Assembly: GCA_945787845.1 (NCBI GenBank)
Contig: CALZJH010000001.1
Span: forward strand, 62,001-126,000
Direction: 5' to 3'
DNA: 64,000 nt
Source: an uncultured Woeseiaceae bacterium
Lineage (GTDB): Bacteria; Pseudomonadota; Gammaproteobacteria; Steroidobacterales; Woeseiaceae
Under the pieces are notes generated by a model. That model was not told the origin of the DNA, did no database searches, and worked only from the letters and a program-made list of their open reading frames with translations. This document shows positions 50,779-60,610 of this stretch, piece by piece; position 1 is the first letter of the stretch, and every line of letters starts with the position of its first letter. The translations under genes were made by a program, and so were the position numbers.

Positions 50779-53700
50779 AGCTCATACAACGTATCGCCCT
50801 TGTCTTTGTCGTCGCGCTAGGTCTTGTCGCTTCGGCGTCGGCCGCGCCGACAAAAACCAAGTACTCGACGATCGATCTCGTCGCCGAGACGGCGAGCCTG
50901 CCTGTCGATGGCGGCACGATTGCGATCGGCTTTTTCATCGAGCCGGATGCGACCTGGCATGCCTATTGGAGCAATCCCGGCGATGCCGGTATGGAGCCAT
51001 CCATAGCCTGGGAGCTTCCCGAAGGTTTCAGCGTCGGTGCTTTCGAGTTTCCGACGCCGCATCTCCTGCCTTTTGGCGATCTCAATACCTACGGTTACGA
51101 AGAACCCATTCTGCTGATCGCCGACCTGACGGTTCCCGACGGTTTGACTGCGGGTGACAGTATCGACCTCGCGGGGAAGGCGCGCTGGGTTGTCTGCGAT
51201 GACAACGTCTGTGTGCCGGAACGTGAGGACGTCCTGCTGACGCTCGACGTTGGGGATGCGGCCCCTGACCCGGCTACGGCCGAGCAATTCGCGACCGCAC
51301 GCAGCAAGCTGCCGGTTGCCGTCGACTGGCCCGCGCAGTTCGACGTGCGCAACGACAAGGTGACGATGGAGGTTGCGGCCCCGGATCGACCAGCAAGTCT
51401 CGAGGACGCCTACCTGTTCGTCGAGTCCAGGAAGCTGGTCAGGTACGGCACCCAGTCGGCGGGCTTTACCCGTGCCGGCATGTCCTTCGTGATGGACGCT
51501 GCGCGGAATGCCGCCGACGAAGACGAGGCGCGAGCGGTACTCGTATTTACCGATGACAACGGCGATCATCAGGCCGTGGCCGTCAATCTCGCCAGGGCGG
51601 GCGCCCCGCTGGCCGCGGCCACGGGAACTCAGGCAGCGGCATCGGGCGGCGGTGTCGGTTTCTGGGAAGCCGCGTTCTACGCTTTCCTTGGCGGCATCAT
51701 CCTGAACCTGATGCCCTGCGTGTTCCCGATTCTCAGCATGAAGGCGCTGAGCCTCGTCAACATGGCCAAGCAGGACCAGCGCGCAGCGAGAGAAAGCGGG
51801 CTTATCTACACGCTGGGCGTGCTGGTCGCATTTGCCGCCATCGGGTTGGCGATTCTCGGCTTCCGTGCTGCCGGCAATGCGGTCTACTGGGGCTTCCAGT
51901 TCCAGAACGGCCCGGTCAACATGCTCGTCGCCATGCTCATGGTCGTGATCGGCCTGAACCTGCTCGGCGTTTTCGAGGTGGGCACCCGCATAATGGGCGT
52001 CGGCCAGGATCTGACCCAGGGCGGTGAGCGACGCGCGGCGTTCTTTACGGGCATTCTCGCGGTGGTCGTGGCCACGCCTTGCGGCGCACCGTTCATGGCA
52101 ACGGCGATCGGTTTCGCGTTCCAGCAGACGTCCACGATTCTCGTCACGATATTCCTAGCGCTGGGCTTCGGTCTGGCGTTCCCCTACCTGCTACTGAGTT
52201 TCGTGCCCGACATCGGCAAGAAACTGCCAAAGCCGGGTCAGTGGATGGAAACCTTCAAGCACTTTCTTGCCTTCCCGATGTTCCTGGCGGCCCTGTACTT
52301 CTTCTGGGTTGGCGGTCGCGTGCTGGGTGTGTCGTCGATGTTCGTAGGCCTCGTTACTGCACTGGCCCTGAGCTTCACGCTATGGGCCTACGGCAAGGGC
52401 GCGATGGCTCGCAAGAAAGGTGCCTGGTATGCGGTAGCCCTGATCGGACTGCTGGCTACCGGTTACGTGTTCACCAAGATCGATGCGAGCAAGGTCGTAC
52501 TCGACGAAGACGGCCGGGCTGTGGCCGGCACGCTGGGCGGTCTCGAGCTGGAACACTTCGACCCGGACCTGGTGAAGCAGTACATCGCGGACGGCCAGCC
52601 GGTGTTCGTCTACTTCACCGCTGACTGGTGCATCAGCTGCAAGGCCAATGAGCGCGTCGCACTGTCGACGGACTCGGTTGCCGAGGCCTTCAACTCGCGC
52701 GGTATCAGGGTCGTCGAAGGCGACTGGACGCTCGAAGACCCGCTCATCACGGAATGGCTGGAACGGTATGACCGTGCCGGCGTGCCCCTGTACCTGTATT
52801 TCCCGAGGGGCTCGTCACTCGAAACCGTGACTATCCTGCCGCAGATCCTGACGCCGGGTCTCGTCATCGATGCCATTGTGGCAGCGGACGAGGCAGCGCC
52901 AGAACTGCCGGTTGCGGCGGCACAGAGCGATGCGGACGTCACGGACGAAGACGCCGAACTCGACGAGTACATTAATTTCCAGGTGCCCGACGCGGAGCCT
53001 GAGTGGGCACCGATCCAAGCCTACGTCGATGCCGATACCGTATGGCATGAAGTCGACGATGCGATTCGCTCGTCGGATGCAGGCAGCGATGAGAAGGAAC
53101 GCAGGCTGGACGAGGAGCGCGGACCGCATCCCGAAATTGTCGACGCCCAGGCTGCCGCCACCGCTATCGTGAAGCTCGATGGTGAGCATGAAAAGACCTA
53201 TGAAGCCGCGCAGTTTCTGATCGAACACACGCGCGGCGCGCCGGGCGGCGTGCGTTCGATCCTCCTGGGATTGCAGACCATGACCGAGCATGGCGAAGAT
53301 TTCGATGGCTGGCCCGCCGCGTTGTTCAATCTCGACTTCTCAGCGCCGGTCGGCTGGTTTCCGGAAGTCGACAACTACTTCGAAGACTACGAGTTCCATG
53401 TGCCCGATGACGCGCTCGTACGAGCCACAGCGCAGTACTATGCAGCCTCGCGCCAGATGCGCTTTGCGAATGCCGTGGATACGCCGGCGGCCGATCGTCC
53501 TGGCTACAAGCAGCGCGGGATCGAGCTGGCGACCGGCCTGAGCAAGGGCGTGGAAGATGAAGAGCTGATCCGCCGCCGTCGCTTTACAGATGACGGCGAA
53601 CCCATTCCATTCCCCACCATGGCTGAGGCTGAAGAGGACCTGCTCTACAACCTCAATTTCCTGACCGTCGGGGACAAGATCCCGAACGTTGACGGCGTGC

Positions 53701-54098
53701 GGCTGGACGGCGCTGCCGATACCATCGCGACGTATGAAGGCCAGACCGTGCTGCTCGACTTCTGGGCAACCTGGTGCGGCCCATGCATCCGCGCTATTCC
53801 GAAAATGATCGAGCTGGACAGCGCATTGCCAGAAGATGAGTTTGAGATCCTCTCGATTAGCGTCGACGAGGAAGTCGAGACGGTCACCGAGTTCCACAAG
53901 ATCAAGCCGATGCCGTGGACACACTGGCACGTTGGCCCCAGGGCCGATCTGCTGCAGACCTGGGCCGTGCGCGGCTATCCGACGTATATTCTCGTCGACC
54001 AGGACGGCGCGATCGTTGCCCGCCAGCACGACCTGAACAAGGACTTCATGGCCCTGATCATGGACACGGCTTGCGGGCCGACCGGTGGCTCCTGCTGA
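50775..54098 (+). CDS. dsbD: DsbD-like thiol:disulfide reductase fused to a TlpA-like thioredoxin
   Basis: 1,107 residues, about twice a normal DsbD. A signal peptide ends ASASA. An N-terminal DsbD/ScsB-like periplasmic domain covers about 30-280. An eight-helix membrane core has redox Cys315 (LNLMPCVFP) and Cys436 (VATPCGAPF). A first thioredoxin domain carries Cys619-I-S-Cys622. A roughly 240-residue helical Glu/Asp-rich region of no recognised family follows (about 730-965). A second thioredoxin/TlpA domain has WC1001-GP-C1004 and a cis-Pro region RGYPTYILVD. A Cys is the last residue. It moves electrons from the cytoplasm to periplasmic thiols; the extra TlpA domain probably receives them in cis. 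Confidence 0.9.
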   Translation: MKLIQRIALVFVVALGLVASASAAPTKTKYSTIDLVAETASLPVDGGTIAIGFFIEPDATWHAYWSNPGDAGMEPSIAWELPEGFSVGAFEFPTPHLLPFGDLNTYGYEEPILLIADLTVPDGLTAGDSIDLAGKARWVVCDDNVCVPEREDVLLTLDVGDAAPDPATAEQFATARSKLPVAVDWPAQFDVRNDKVTMEVAAPDRPASLEDAYLFVESRKLVRYGTQSAGFTRAGMSFVMDAARNAADEDEARAVLVFTDDNGDHQAVAVNLARAGAPLAAATGTQAAASGGGVGFWEAAFYAFLGGIILNLMPCVFPILSMKALSLVNMAKQDQRAARESGLIYTLGVLVAFAAIGLAILGFRAAGNAVYWGFQFQNGPVNMLVAMLMVVIGLNLLGVFEVGTRIMGVGQDLTQGGERRAAFFTGILAVVVATPCGAPFMATAIGFAFQQTSTILVTIFLALGFGLAFPYLLLSFVPDIGKKLPKPGQWMETFKHFLAFPMFLAALYFFWVGGRVLGVSSMFVGLVTALALSFTLWAYGKGAMARKKGAWYAVALIGLLATGYVFTKIDASKVVLDEDGRAVAGTLGGLELEHFDPDLVKQYIADGQPVFVYFTADWCISCKANERVALSTDSVAEAFNSRGIRVVEGDWTLEDPLITEWLERYDRAGVPLYLYFPRGSSLETVTILPQILTPGLVIDAIVAADEAAPELPVAAAQSDADVTDEDAELDEYINFQVPDAEPEWAPIQAYVDADTVWHEVDDAIRSSDAGSDEKERRLDEERGPHPEIVDAQAAATAIVKLDGEHEKTYEAAQFLIEHTRGAPGGVRSILLGLQTMTEHGEDFDGWPAALFNLDFSAPVGWFPEVDNYFEDYEFHVPDDALVRATAQYYAASRQMRFANAVDTPAADRPGYKQRGIELATGLSKGVEDEELIRRRRFTDDGEPIPFPTMAEAEEDLLYNLNFLTVGDKIPNVDGVRLDGAADTIATYEGQTVLLDFWATWCGPCIRAIPKMIELDSALPEDEFEILSISVDEEVETVTEFHKIKPMPWTHWHVGPRADLLQTWAVRGYPTYILVDQDGAIVARQHDLNKDFMALIMDTACGPTGGSC

Positions 54099-54180
54099 CA
54101 AAGCGCAACGCGCTGCAACTCCGGCGGCGCGGCCTTGTCAGTTAATTTCTGTAACCAACCTTCTCACCGAGGCTTTTTTC

Positions 54181-56928
54181 GTGATTGATGCCGTTCGTAC
54201 ATTTTCTATTCTGTTCTTGATTGCGTTTTTGTCTGCGTTCGCTGCTCCGGCGAGCGCCGACGGCGACGTTGCCACCCAGGTCGACATTCCCTACGACATG
54301 TTCAGGCTCGACAACGGCCTGACCGTACTCGTGCACTCGGATCACTCCACGCCAACCGTCTTCGTCGGTATGTGGTACGGCGTGGGCTCGAAAGACGAGC
54401 CGGAGGGCAAGACCGGCTTTGCCCACTTGTTCGAGCACCTGATGTTCCAGGGATCCGAGAATCGCGAAGGCGAGTATTTCTCGCCGTTCACGGATGCCGG
54501 TGCGACCGGCATGAACGGTACGACCAACGAGGATCGCACCAACTACTTTGCGACGGTGCCGTCGGGCGCGCTCGACATGGCGCTGTGGATGGAATCGGAT
54601 CGCATGGCAAACCTGCTGGGTGCCGTCACCCAGGAGGTTCTGGATGAACAGCGCGGCGTGGTCCAGAACGAAAAGCGCCAGGGTGAAACCCGCCCCTACG
54701 CGCAGGTGTATGACAAATTGCGGGCCGGCCTTTACCCGGTTGATCATCCGTATCGCCACTCGGTGATCGGCTCGATGGATGACCTGGATGCCGCAACACT
54801 CGACGATGTGCACGAGTGGTTCAAGACCTATTACGGCGGCTCGAACGTCGTGCTCGTGCTTGCGGGCGATGTGACGTTCGAAGATGCCAAGGCCAAAGTC
54901 GAACACTATTTCGGCGAGGCGCCGGGCGGCGAGCCGCTGTCCTATCCCAAAGAGTGGATACCGTTCCTCCCCGAAAACCGTATCGAGGTCATGTACGACC
55001 GCGTTGGCCAGACGCGAATCGTTCGCACCTGGGCGATGCCTGGACTCAACAACAAGGATACGGCTCTTGGCTACCTGCTCACCGATTCGCTTGCAGGTAA
55101 CAAGAATTCGCCGCTGCGCAAGAAGCTGGTTGATGACCTGCAGCTCGCGACCAGCGTCACGGCACGCGCATACGGCCGTGTAATGAGCGGCGAGTTCACG
55201 CTGCAGATCGATTTGCGTCCCGGCGTAACACCCGAACAGGTGCTGCCGATCGTAGATGAGACTATCGCCGTCTACCTCGACGAAGGGCCGGATCCGCAGC
55301 TGCTGGAGAACGCGAAGCTCGGCGTCAACATGTACATGCTGGGCTCGCTCGAGAGCACGTCCGCAATCGGCCGCATCCTGGCCGAGGGCTATTTGTATTC
55401 CGACGACCCGTTGTTTATCAACGAGGAGCTCGAATGGCTGAACGCGGCCACCAGCGACGAACTGCGCGCCGTGGCCAATCGCTGGCTCACGCGGGGCTAT
55501 TACCAGCTCACAGTGTTGCCGTTCCCGGACTACGTCGCGGGCGAGCAGCTTGCCGATCGTTCGTCGATTCCGGAGGTGACCGCGAATTCGCGCATCAACT
55601 TCCCGGACATCGAGACCGCAACGCTCGATAACGGCATGCATCTCGTAGTTGCCACTCGCGGAAGCATTCCCCTCGTCAACGTCTCGATCGCGGTCGAGAC
55701 GGGAGCGATGGCTGCGCCGTCTGACGCGCCCGGCCTCGCGGCCTTCGTGTTCGGCCTTCTGGACAAAGGTACGTCGAAGTACGACGCGAACGAGATGGCC
55801 GCGGCAAAGGACAAAATCGGAATGGGCGGCGGCTTTCGCGATGGCAATGAACGCAGCACCTACAGCTACCGCATTCTGAAGTCCCACCTGGGTTCATCGC
55901 TGGAGCTGGCAGCGGAAATGCTGCGCAATCCGGTGTTTCCGGACGAGGAGCTCGACAAGATGAAGGCCCGGGTCGGTGCGTGGCTGTCCAACCTGGAGCT
56001 TGCGCCGAACAGGGCGGCGACCGGCCTGTTCGACCGTGCCATCTACGGCGCCGATACCCCCATGGGGACCGTCTGGACGCCCGAGCTGCTCGCACAGGTC
56101 GATCGTGACAAGCTCAAGGCGTTTCACGAGGCTGAAATCGCGCCCGACCAGATGACGGTCTACATGATCGGCGACATCGACCTCGAAGCGGCCCGTACAT
56201 CGCTCAACAAGGCATTCGGCAGGTGGAAGGCGAAAAGTAATTCCGCACGCCAGGCTATCGGCGGCGCGGCGGAGCAAAAGGCACGCGTCATACTCGTCAA
56301 CTATCCGGGGGCTGCTTCCAGCACTATCGTCGCAGGTCATGCAGTCGGGGATTTCGACGCCGAGACCTGGACCGAGCTGTCGATCATGAACATCGTTATC
56401 GGTGGCGCTTTCGAGTCCCGTCTCAACATGAACCTGCGCGAGGACAAGGGCTGGTCCTATGGATACCGGTCGAGCATCAGCCGCAACCTCAGTGGCGACA
56501 TGACGTTCGCGACGCGCGGCCAGGTGCAGACGGACAAGACGGCCGACAGCATGCGCGAAATCCTCAAGGAGCTTGAAGGGTATACGGGCGATGCGCCGGC
56601 GACGGCTACCGAAGTCGATCGAGTAAAACTCAACAGGACGCGCTCGTTGCCAGGCTCGTTTGCGACGAATGCGGGTTTCCTCAACTCCATCGTGAACTCG
56701 GACGCTTACGGCCTGCCGTTCGACTATGCCGAAACCGCGGCCGATCGAATCGCGGCGGTGACGACGGACGGAGTCGCGGAGCGCGCAAGGAACGTCATCG
56801 ATACGAGCAAGCTGACATGGATCGTCGTCGGTGACCTCGAAGAAATAGAAGAGGATATTCGCGCACTCGGCTACGGTGACGTCGAGATCTGGAACGCATT
56901 CGGTGAGAAGCTAGAAGCTACACCTTAA
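54181..56928 (+). CDS. Tandem M16 (insulinase-type) zinc peptidase, exported
   Basis: 915 residues from GTG 54181, chosen because a signal peptide (ILFLIAFLSAFAAPASADG) follows and ACCGAGG lies upstream; the longer frame has no signal. The first M16 half carries the inverted zinc motif His82-LFE-His86, with the downstream Glu in AVTQEVLDEQRG. The second half (about 470 on) lacks HxxEH and is the usual inactive partner. It degrades peptides in the periplasm as a clamshell. It may be cotranscribed with the DsbD fusion. Confidence 0.92.
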   Translation: MIDAVRTFSILFLIAFLSAFAAPASADGDVATQVDIPYDMFRLDNGLTVLVHSDHSTPTVFVGMWYGVGSKDEPEGKTGFAHLFEHLMFQGSENREGEYFSPFTDAGATGMNGTTNEDRTNYFATVPSGALDMALWMESDRMANLLGAVTQEVLDEQRGVVQNEKRQGETRPYAQVYDKLRAGLYPVDHPYRHSVIGSMDDLDAATLDDVHEWFKTYYGGSNVVLVLAGDVTFEDAKAKVEHYFGEAPGGEPLSYPKEWIPFLPENRIEVMYDRVGQTRIVRTWAMPGLNNKDTALGYLLTDSLAGNKNSPLRKKLVDDLQLATSVTARAYGRVMSGEFTLQIDLRPGVTPEQVLPIVDETIAVYLDEGPDPQLLENAKLGVNMYMLGSLESTSAIGRILAEGYLYSDDPLFINEELEWLNAATSDELRAVANRWLTRGYYQLTVLPFPDYVAGEQLADRSSIPEVTANSRINFPDIETATLDNGMHLVVATRGSIPLVNVSIAVETGAMAAPSDAPGLAAFVFGLLDKGTSKYDANEMAAAKDKIGMGGGFRDGNERSTYSYRILKSHLGSSLELAAEMLRNPVFPDEELDKMKARVGAWLSNLELAPNRAATGLFDRAIYGADTPMGTVWTPELLAQVDRDKLKAFHEAEIAPDQMTVYMIGDIDLEAARTSLNKAFGRWKAKSNSARQAIGGAAEQKARVILVNYPGAASSTIVAGHAVGDFDAETWTELSIMNIVIGGAFESRLNMNLREDKGWSYGYRSSISRNLSGDMTFATRGQVQTDKTADSMREILKELEGYTGDAPATATEVDRVKLNRTRSLPGSFATNAGFLNSIVNSDAYGLPFDYAETAADRIAAVTTDGVAERARNVIDTSKLTWIVVGDLEEIEEDIRALGYGDVEIWNAFGEKLEATP

Positions 56929-56941
56929 AAAGAGGACAATT

Positions 56942-56970
56942 GGAAACTCGAGTCTATTGAACAGGTTTCC
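56942..56970 (+). promoter_or_regulatory. Hairpin over the acr3 translation start region
   Basis: GGAAAC (56942-56947) pairs with GTTTCC (56965-56970), ending three bases before ATG 56974 and covering the only purine-rich CAGG. It could affect initiation. A six-base stem with a 17-base loop is weak evidence. Confidence 0.25.
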
Positions 56971-56973
56971 AGA

Positions 56974-58128
56974 ATGGGATTTTTCGAACGGTACCTGACC
57001 GTCTGGGTTGCCCTGTGCATTGTCGCCGGCATTGCCCTCGGCAAGGTGGCTCCAGAAGTCGCGCAGTCTCTCGATGCTATGGCGATCAGCGTGAATGGAG
57101 CACCGGTCGTCTCCATTCCGATCGCGATCTGCCTGTTCTTCATGATGTACCCCATCATGGTCAAGATCGACTTCGGCGAAGTCGTCAAGGCAGGCAGGGC
57201 CGTCAAACCCGTCGGGCTGACCCTGTTCATCAACTGGGCCGTCAAGCCGTTCACGATGTACGCGATCGCGAGCTTTTTCCTCGGTTCGCTGTTCCTGGGC
57301 TTTATCGGCCCCGAAGCCACCGACCTCGTCAAGATGCCCCTGGGCAAGGACCTCATCGTCGGCGACACCTACGGCTCGGGTACCGTGGTGCTGGTCGAAG
57401 GCGTGAAGATGCTCGAGGTGCCTCTGTGGCGCAGTTACCTGGCCGGCTGCATCCTGCTCGGTATTGCGCCGTGTACAGCGATGGTCCTCGTATGGGGCTA
57501 CCTCTCGAAAGGCAACGACAGCCATACGCTGGTCATGGTTGCGATCAACTCGCTGACGATGCTGCTGCTGTTCGGGTTCCTCGGCGGCTTCCTGCTTGGC
57601 GTCGGCAAGCTGCCCGTTCCCTGGCAGGCGCTGCTCCTGTCGATCAGCGTATACGTGGCCCTGCCGCTCGTGGCCGGTTACCTGTCGCGCAAGTGGATCA
57701 TCGCCGCCAAGGGTGAAGACTGGTTCAAGGAGAAGTTCCTCCACTTTCTGACGCCCGTCACGATTACGGCATTGCTGGTCACGCTGGTCCTGCTGTTCTC
57801 GTTCAAGGGTGACACGATCGTGCAGAACCCGCTCACGATTCTGTGGATCGCGATTCCGCTGTTCGTGCAAACCGTTGTGATTTTCGCGCTGGGCTATGCA
57901 CTCGCGAAGTTCCTGGGGCTGAGTTACGAGAATGCGGCGCCGACGGCAATGATCGGCGCGTCGAATCACTTCGAAGTGGCCATCGCGACGTCGGCAATGC
58001 TGTACGGCTTGTCGTCGGGCGCGGCGCTCGCGACGGTTGTCGGCGTGCTTATCGAAGTACCGCTCATGCTCATGCTCGTGCGCTTTTGCCTGTCGACCCA
58101 GGGATGGTTCGGGGCGCGACAGGCCTAG
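56974..58128 (+). CDS. acr3: ACR3-family arsenite efflux permease
   Basis: 384 residues with 10 helices. The family's essential cysteine is Cys167 in [31 protein letters not shown] near helix 2 and [19 protein letters not shown] are also diagnostic. A roughly 25-residue loop with [18 protein letters not shown] before the Cys helix looks longer than usual. No arsR, arsC or arsM is adjacent. The next gene is nnrS, seven bases on, so the two are probably cotranscribed. Confidence 0.92.
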   Translation: MGFFERYLTVWVALCIVAGIALGKVAPEVAQSLDAMAISVNGAPVVSIPIAICLFFMMYPIMVKIDFGEVVKAGRAVKPVGLTLFINWAVKPFTMYAIASFFLGSLFLGFIGPEATDLVKMPLGKDLIVGDTYGSGTVVLVEGVKMLEVPLWRSYLAGCILLGIAPCTAMVLVWGYLSKGNDSHTLVMVAINSLTMLLLFGFLGGFLLGVGKLPVPWQALLLSISVYVALPLVAGYLSRKWIIAAKGEDWFKEKFLHFLTPVTITALLVTLVLLFSFKGDTIVQNPLTILWIAIPLFVQTVVIFALGYALAKFLGLSYENAAPTAMIGASNHFEVAIATSAMLYGLSSGAALATVVGVLIEVPLMLMLVRFCLSTQGWFGARQA

Positions 58129-58134
58129 ACGACG

Positions 58135-59289
58135 ATGCGCGTGCTATTGAGCATCGGCTTCCGGCCCTTCTACCTGCTGGGCGCCGTCTTCGCTGTCGTT
58201 GCCATGGCTGCGTGGCTGGTGGTGTTTACGGGCATGGCCTATTTCGGCGGCTACCTGCAGGGCGTGTCCTGGCACAGTCACGAGATGGTGTTCGGCTTCA
58301 GCATGGCGGTGATGACGGGATTCCTTTTTGCCGCCGTCCGCAACTGGACGGGCCTGCCGACGCCGTCGGGGTGGGTGCTGGGCGCGATTGCAGCGGTATG
58401 GATCGCCGCGCGCGTTTTGCTCGTGGTCGGTCCTGCCAGCATCGGCGTGATCCTCGACGTCCTGTTTCTGCCGCTTGTGACTATCGGTATTGCCATTCCG
58501 GTTTTCCGGAGTCGCAACAAACGCAATTTCAAGATCGTTGCCATTGTTGCGGTGCTGGCGATTCTGCATTTCGTGTTTCACCTCGCACTCAGCGGCGCAC
58601 TGCCTGCCTCGTTGTCGCGCCCGGCCCTGTTTACGACCATCGATGTCTTCGTCATTCTCTATGCGGTGGTCGGGGGCAGGGTGATTCCCGCGTTCACGAG
58701 AAACGCCGTGCCGGGTGCCAATCCCGTTCATCGAACCTGGGTTGAAGTCGGCGCATTCGGCCTGTTGCTAATGCTTGCGGTGACCACGCTGACCGGCGGC
58801 GAACTTGCACTGCCGGCCGGACAGACGGCGCTGCTGGCTTTCCTGGCCGCGGCCGCACACAGCCTGAGGCTGGCGCTCTGGCAGCCTGGCCGGACGCTGG
58901 GTCATCCGCTGCTCTGGATGATGCCGGTCGCCTACTCGTGGTTGCCTCTGGCACTCGTGCTGCGGGGGCTGGCCGGACTCGCGCTCGTGGTCCCCGGCGC
59001 CTGGATTCACGCCCTGACGACGGGCGCACTGACCAGCCTCATGGTCGCAATGATGATGCGCAGCACCCTCGGGCACACGGGGCGCGAACTCAAGGCGAGT
59101 CGTGTCGACATCGCCGTGTTCCTGTTACTGCAGCTTGGCGCCGTTATCAGGGTGTTGTCGGGCACCGTCGGCGATCACAGAACCATGACAATACTGGCGG
59201 GCCTGATCTGGATGGCCGCGTTCGTCGCGTTCCTGCTGCGCTATGCGCCGATGCTCCTGCGGCCCCGGGCGGACGGAAGGCCCGGCTAG
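58135..59289 (+). CDS. nnrS: NnrS family heme/copper membrane protein
   Basis: 384 residues with 12 helices. The NnrS hallmarks are IGFRPFYLLGAVFAV, WHSHEMVFGFSMAVMTGFLF, then NWTGLPTPSG, and AVVGGRVIPAFTRNA. NnrS contains heme and copper and helps protect against nitric oxide stress. It directly follows acr3. No denitrification genes are in the window. Confidence 0.93.
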   Translation: MRVLLSIGFRPFYLLGAVFAVVAMAAWLVVFTGMAYFGGYLQGVSWHSHEMVFGFSMAVMTGFLFAAVRNWTGLPTPSGWVLGAIAAVWIAARVLLVVGPASIGVILDVLFLPLVTIGIAIPVFRSRNKRNFKIVAIVAVLAILHFVFHLALSGALPASLSRPALFTTIDVFVILYAVVGGRVIPAFTRNAVPGANPVHRTWVEVGAFGLLLMLAVTTLTGGELALPAGQTALLAFLAAAAHSLRLALWQPGRTLGHPLLWMMPVAYSWLPLALVLRGLAGLALVVPGAWIHALTTGALTSLMVAMMMRSTLGHTGRELKASRVDIAVFLLLQLGAVIRVLSGTVGDHRTMTILAGLIWMAAFVAFLLRYAPMLLRPRADGRPG

Positions 59290-60485
59290 GTAATCGACGC
59301 CAGGACGTATTGCTGGACCATGTCGTAGAGGGCCTGCACGCCAACGCCGTTGTTGTAGTTGTGCCCGGTAAACGCGATGACAAGGTCGAGATCGGGAAGG
59401 CAGAAGATGTACTGGCCGCCATAGCCGCTGGTCACATATGCCTCGATGTCCTGGCCCCGGTATCTGAAGTCGTCGAGCCACCATTGAAAGCCATAGGCTT
59501 CGCTGTAAGTGGCCCACGCCGAAAGATCGACGCGCCGTGTGACCGAGTCCGCGATCCATCCGGCACTGATCAGTTGCTGTCCGTCCCACATGCCGTCGTC
59601 GATAAACAGCTGGCCAAACTTGGCCATATCACGGGCCAGCAGGAACAGGCCGCTGCCGCCATTGGGTAAGCCGGTCGGCGTGCGCCACCACTCGGCCGTC
59701 GTAATGTCCATGGGATAGAAGAGATACTGGTTGGCGAAGTCGGCCATCGGGATACCGGTCGCATTTTCGAGCGCCTGGCCGATCGCGATACTGGCGGCTG
59801 TGTTGTAGGTGAATTGAGTGCCCGGATTGTATTGCAGCGGTAAATCGAGCAGCGCCTTCGGCCAGTCCGTGTGGTTGTTCTCGAGAAAGACGAGATCGTT
59901 GTTCGGATCGGTGTACGGCAAACTCCACTCGTCCCACTCATAGCCAAGGCGCATCGTCAACGCATCTTCGAGCGTGATGTCGGCTTTGCGGTCATCCCAG
60001 TTTTTGTAGGCGCCATAGTTAAAGAGGTCGTAGAACTTGACTTGCGTGGAAGCGATAAAGCCCTGATCGACTGCGATACCGATAAGCGCTGACGTAAAGC
60101 TCTTGCTCGTCGAATGCAGTACGTGCCGACGCGGCTCGCGATTGTCGATCCAGTCGTCGAAAGGTCCAACCGCCGTGCGGATTTGCGAGTACAGGACGAG
60201 CTTGTTGTTGCGGGCAATGACCACAGAATCGATGCCTGCAAACTCGCCGTCGTAGACGAACTGCATCATCCTCTCGATCTGGCTCAGGTTCATCCCGACA
60301 TCGGCCAGATCCGCAACCTCCCAGCCATCTCCTATCGCAGGGGGAACTGCATAGCTGTACTCAAAGCCAGGCGTTGTCGGCAGCGAAACGCTTGTGCCAC
60401 CGCCACCGCCACCTCCACAAGCTGCAACGAGCGCGCTTGCGAGCAAAGACACGGCGAGATTTATGACAAATCTGGGCAAGTGCAC
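59286..60485 (-). CDS. Serine hydrolase (class C beta-lactamase fold) lipoprotein
   Basis: 399 residues with a lipoprotein signal (LLASALVAAC, Cys23) followed by a Gly run. The catalytic S-x-x-K is Ser125-T-S-Lys128 (HSTSKSFTSALIG), the Tyr motif is YNTAASIAIGQAL, and a late TGHNYNNGVG stands in for the KTG-like motif. This is the esterase/penicillin-recognising group, not a clear antibiotic-resistance enzyme. Its end overlaps nnrS by 4 bases in convergent orientation. Its start faces the two-component operon. Confidence 0.9.
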   Translation of the reverse strand: MHLPRFVINLAVSLLASALVAACGGGGGGGTSVSLPTTPGFEYSYAVPPAIGDGWEVADLADVGMNLSQIERMMQFVYDGEFAGIDSVVIARNNKLVLYSQIRTAVGPFDDWIDNREPRRHVLHSTSKSFTSALIGIAVDQGFIASTQVKFYDLFNYGAYKNWDDRKADITLEDALTMRLGYEWDEWSLPYTDPNNDLVFLENNHTDWPKALLDLPLQYNPGTQFTYNTAASIAIGQALENATGIPMADFANQYLFYPMDITTAEWWRTPTGLPNGGSGLFLLARDMAKFGQLFIDDGMWDGQQLISAGWIADSVTRRVDLSAWATYSEAYGFQWWLDDFRYRGQDIEAYVTSGYGGQYIFCLPDLDLVIAFTGHNYNNGVGVQALYDMVQQYVLASIT

Positions 60486-60542
60486 GTTCTCCGGCTTCCC
60501 GAGATCAGATAGTACCGCGCCCGGAAAGTTCCTGACAGGGCG

Positions 60543-60577
60543 ACGACGAAACGTGCCCGGGACACGACGAAGCGTGC
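60543..60577. promoter_or_regulatory. 21-base-phased direct repeat (LytTR-type site) upstream of a -10
   Basis: ACGACGAAACGTGC (60543-60556) and ACGACGAAGCGTGC (60564-60577) match at 13 of 14 bases, offset 21. A consensus TATAAT lies at 60599-60604 with no -35 in register (bases 60576-60581 are GCGGCC). The repeats sit where an activator would replace the -35. LytTR regulators bind paired repeats about two helical turns apart, and one is encoded in this operon. The complement contains CGTTTCGTC, close to known AlgR-type sites. Confidence 0.6.
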
Positions 60578-60610
60578 GGCCGGCTGCGCACTGCGGTCTA
60601 TAATCGACCG

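Noticed and set aside
54085-54180. Upstream start of the M16 peptidase overlapping the DsbD stop
   Set aside because: It places the signal peptide internally; GTG 54181 gives a normal exported protein.
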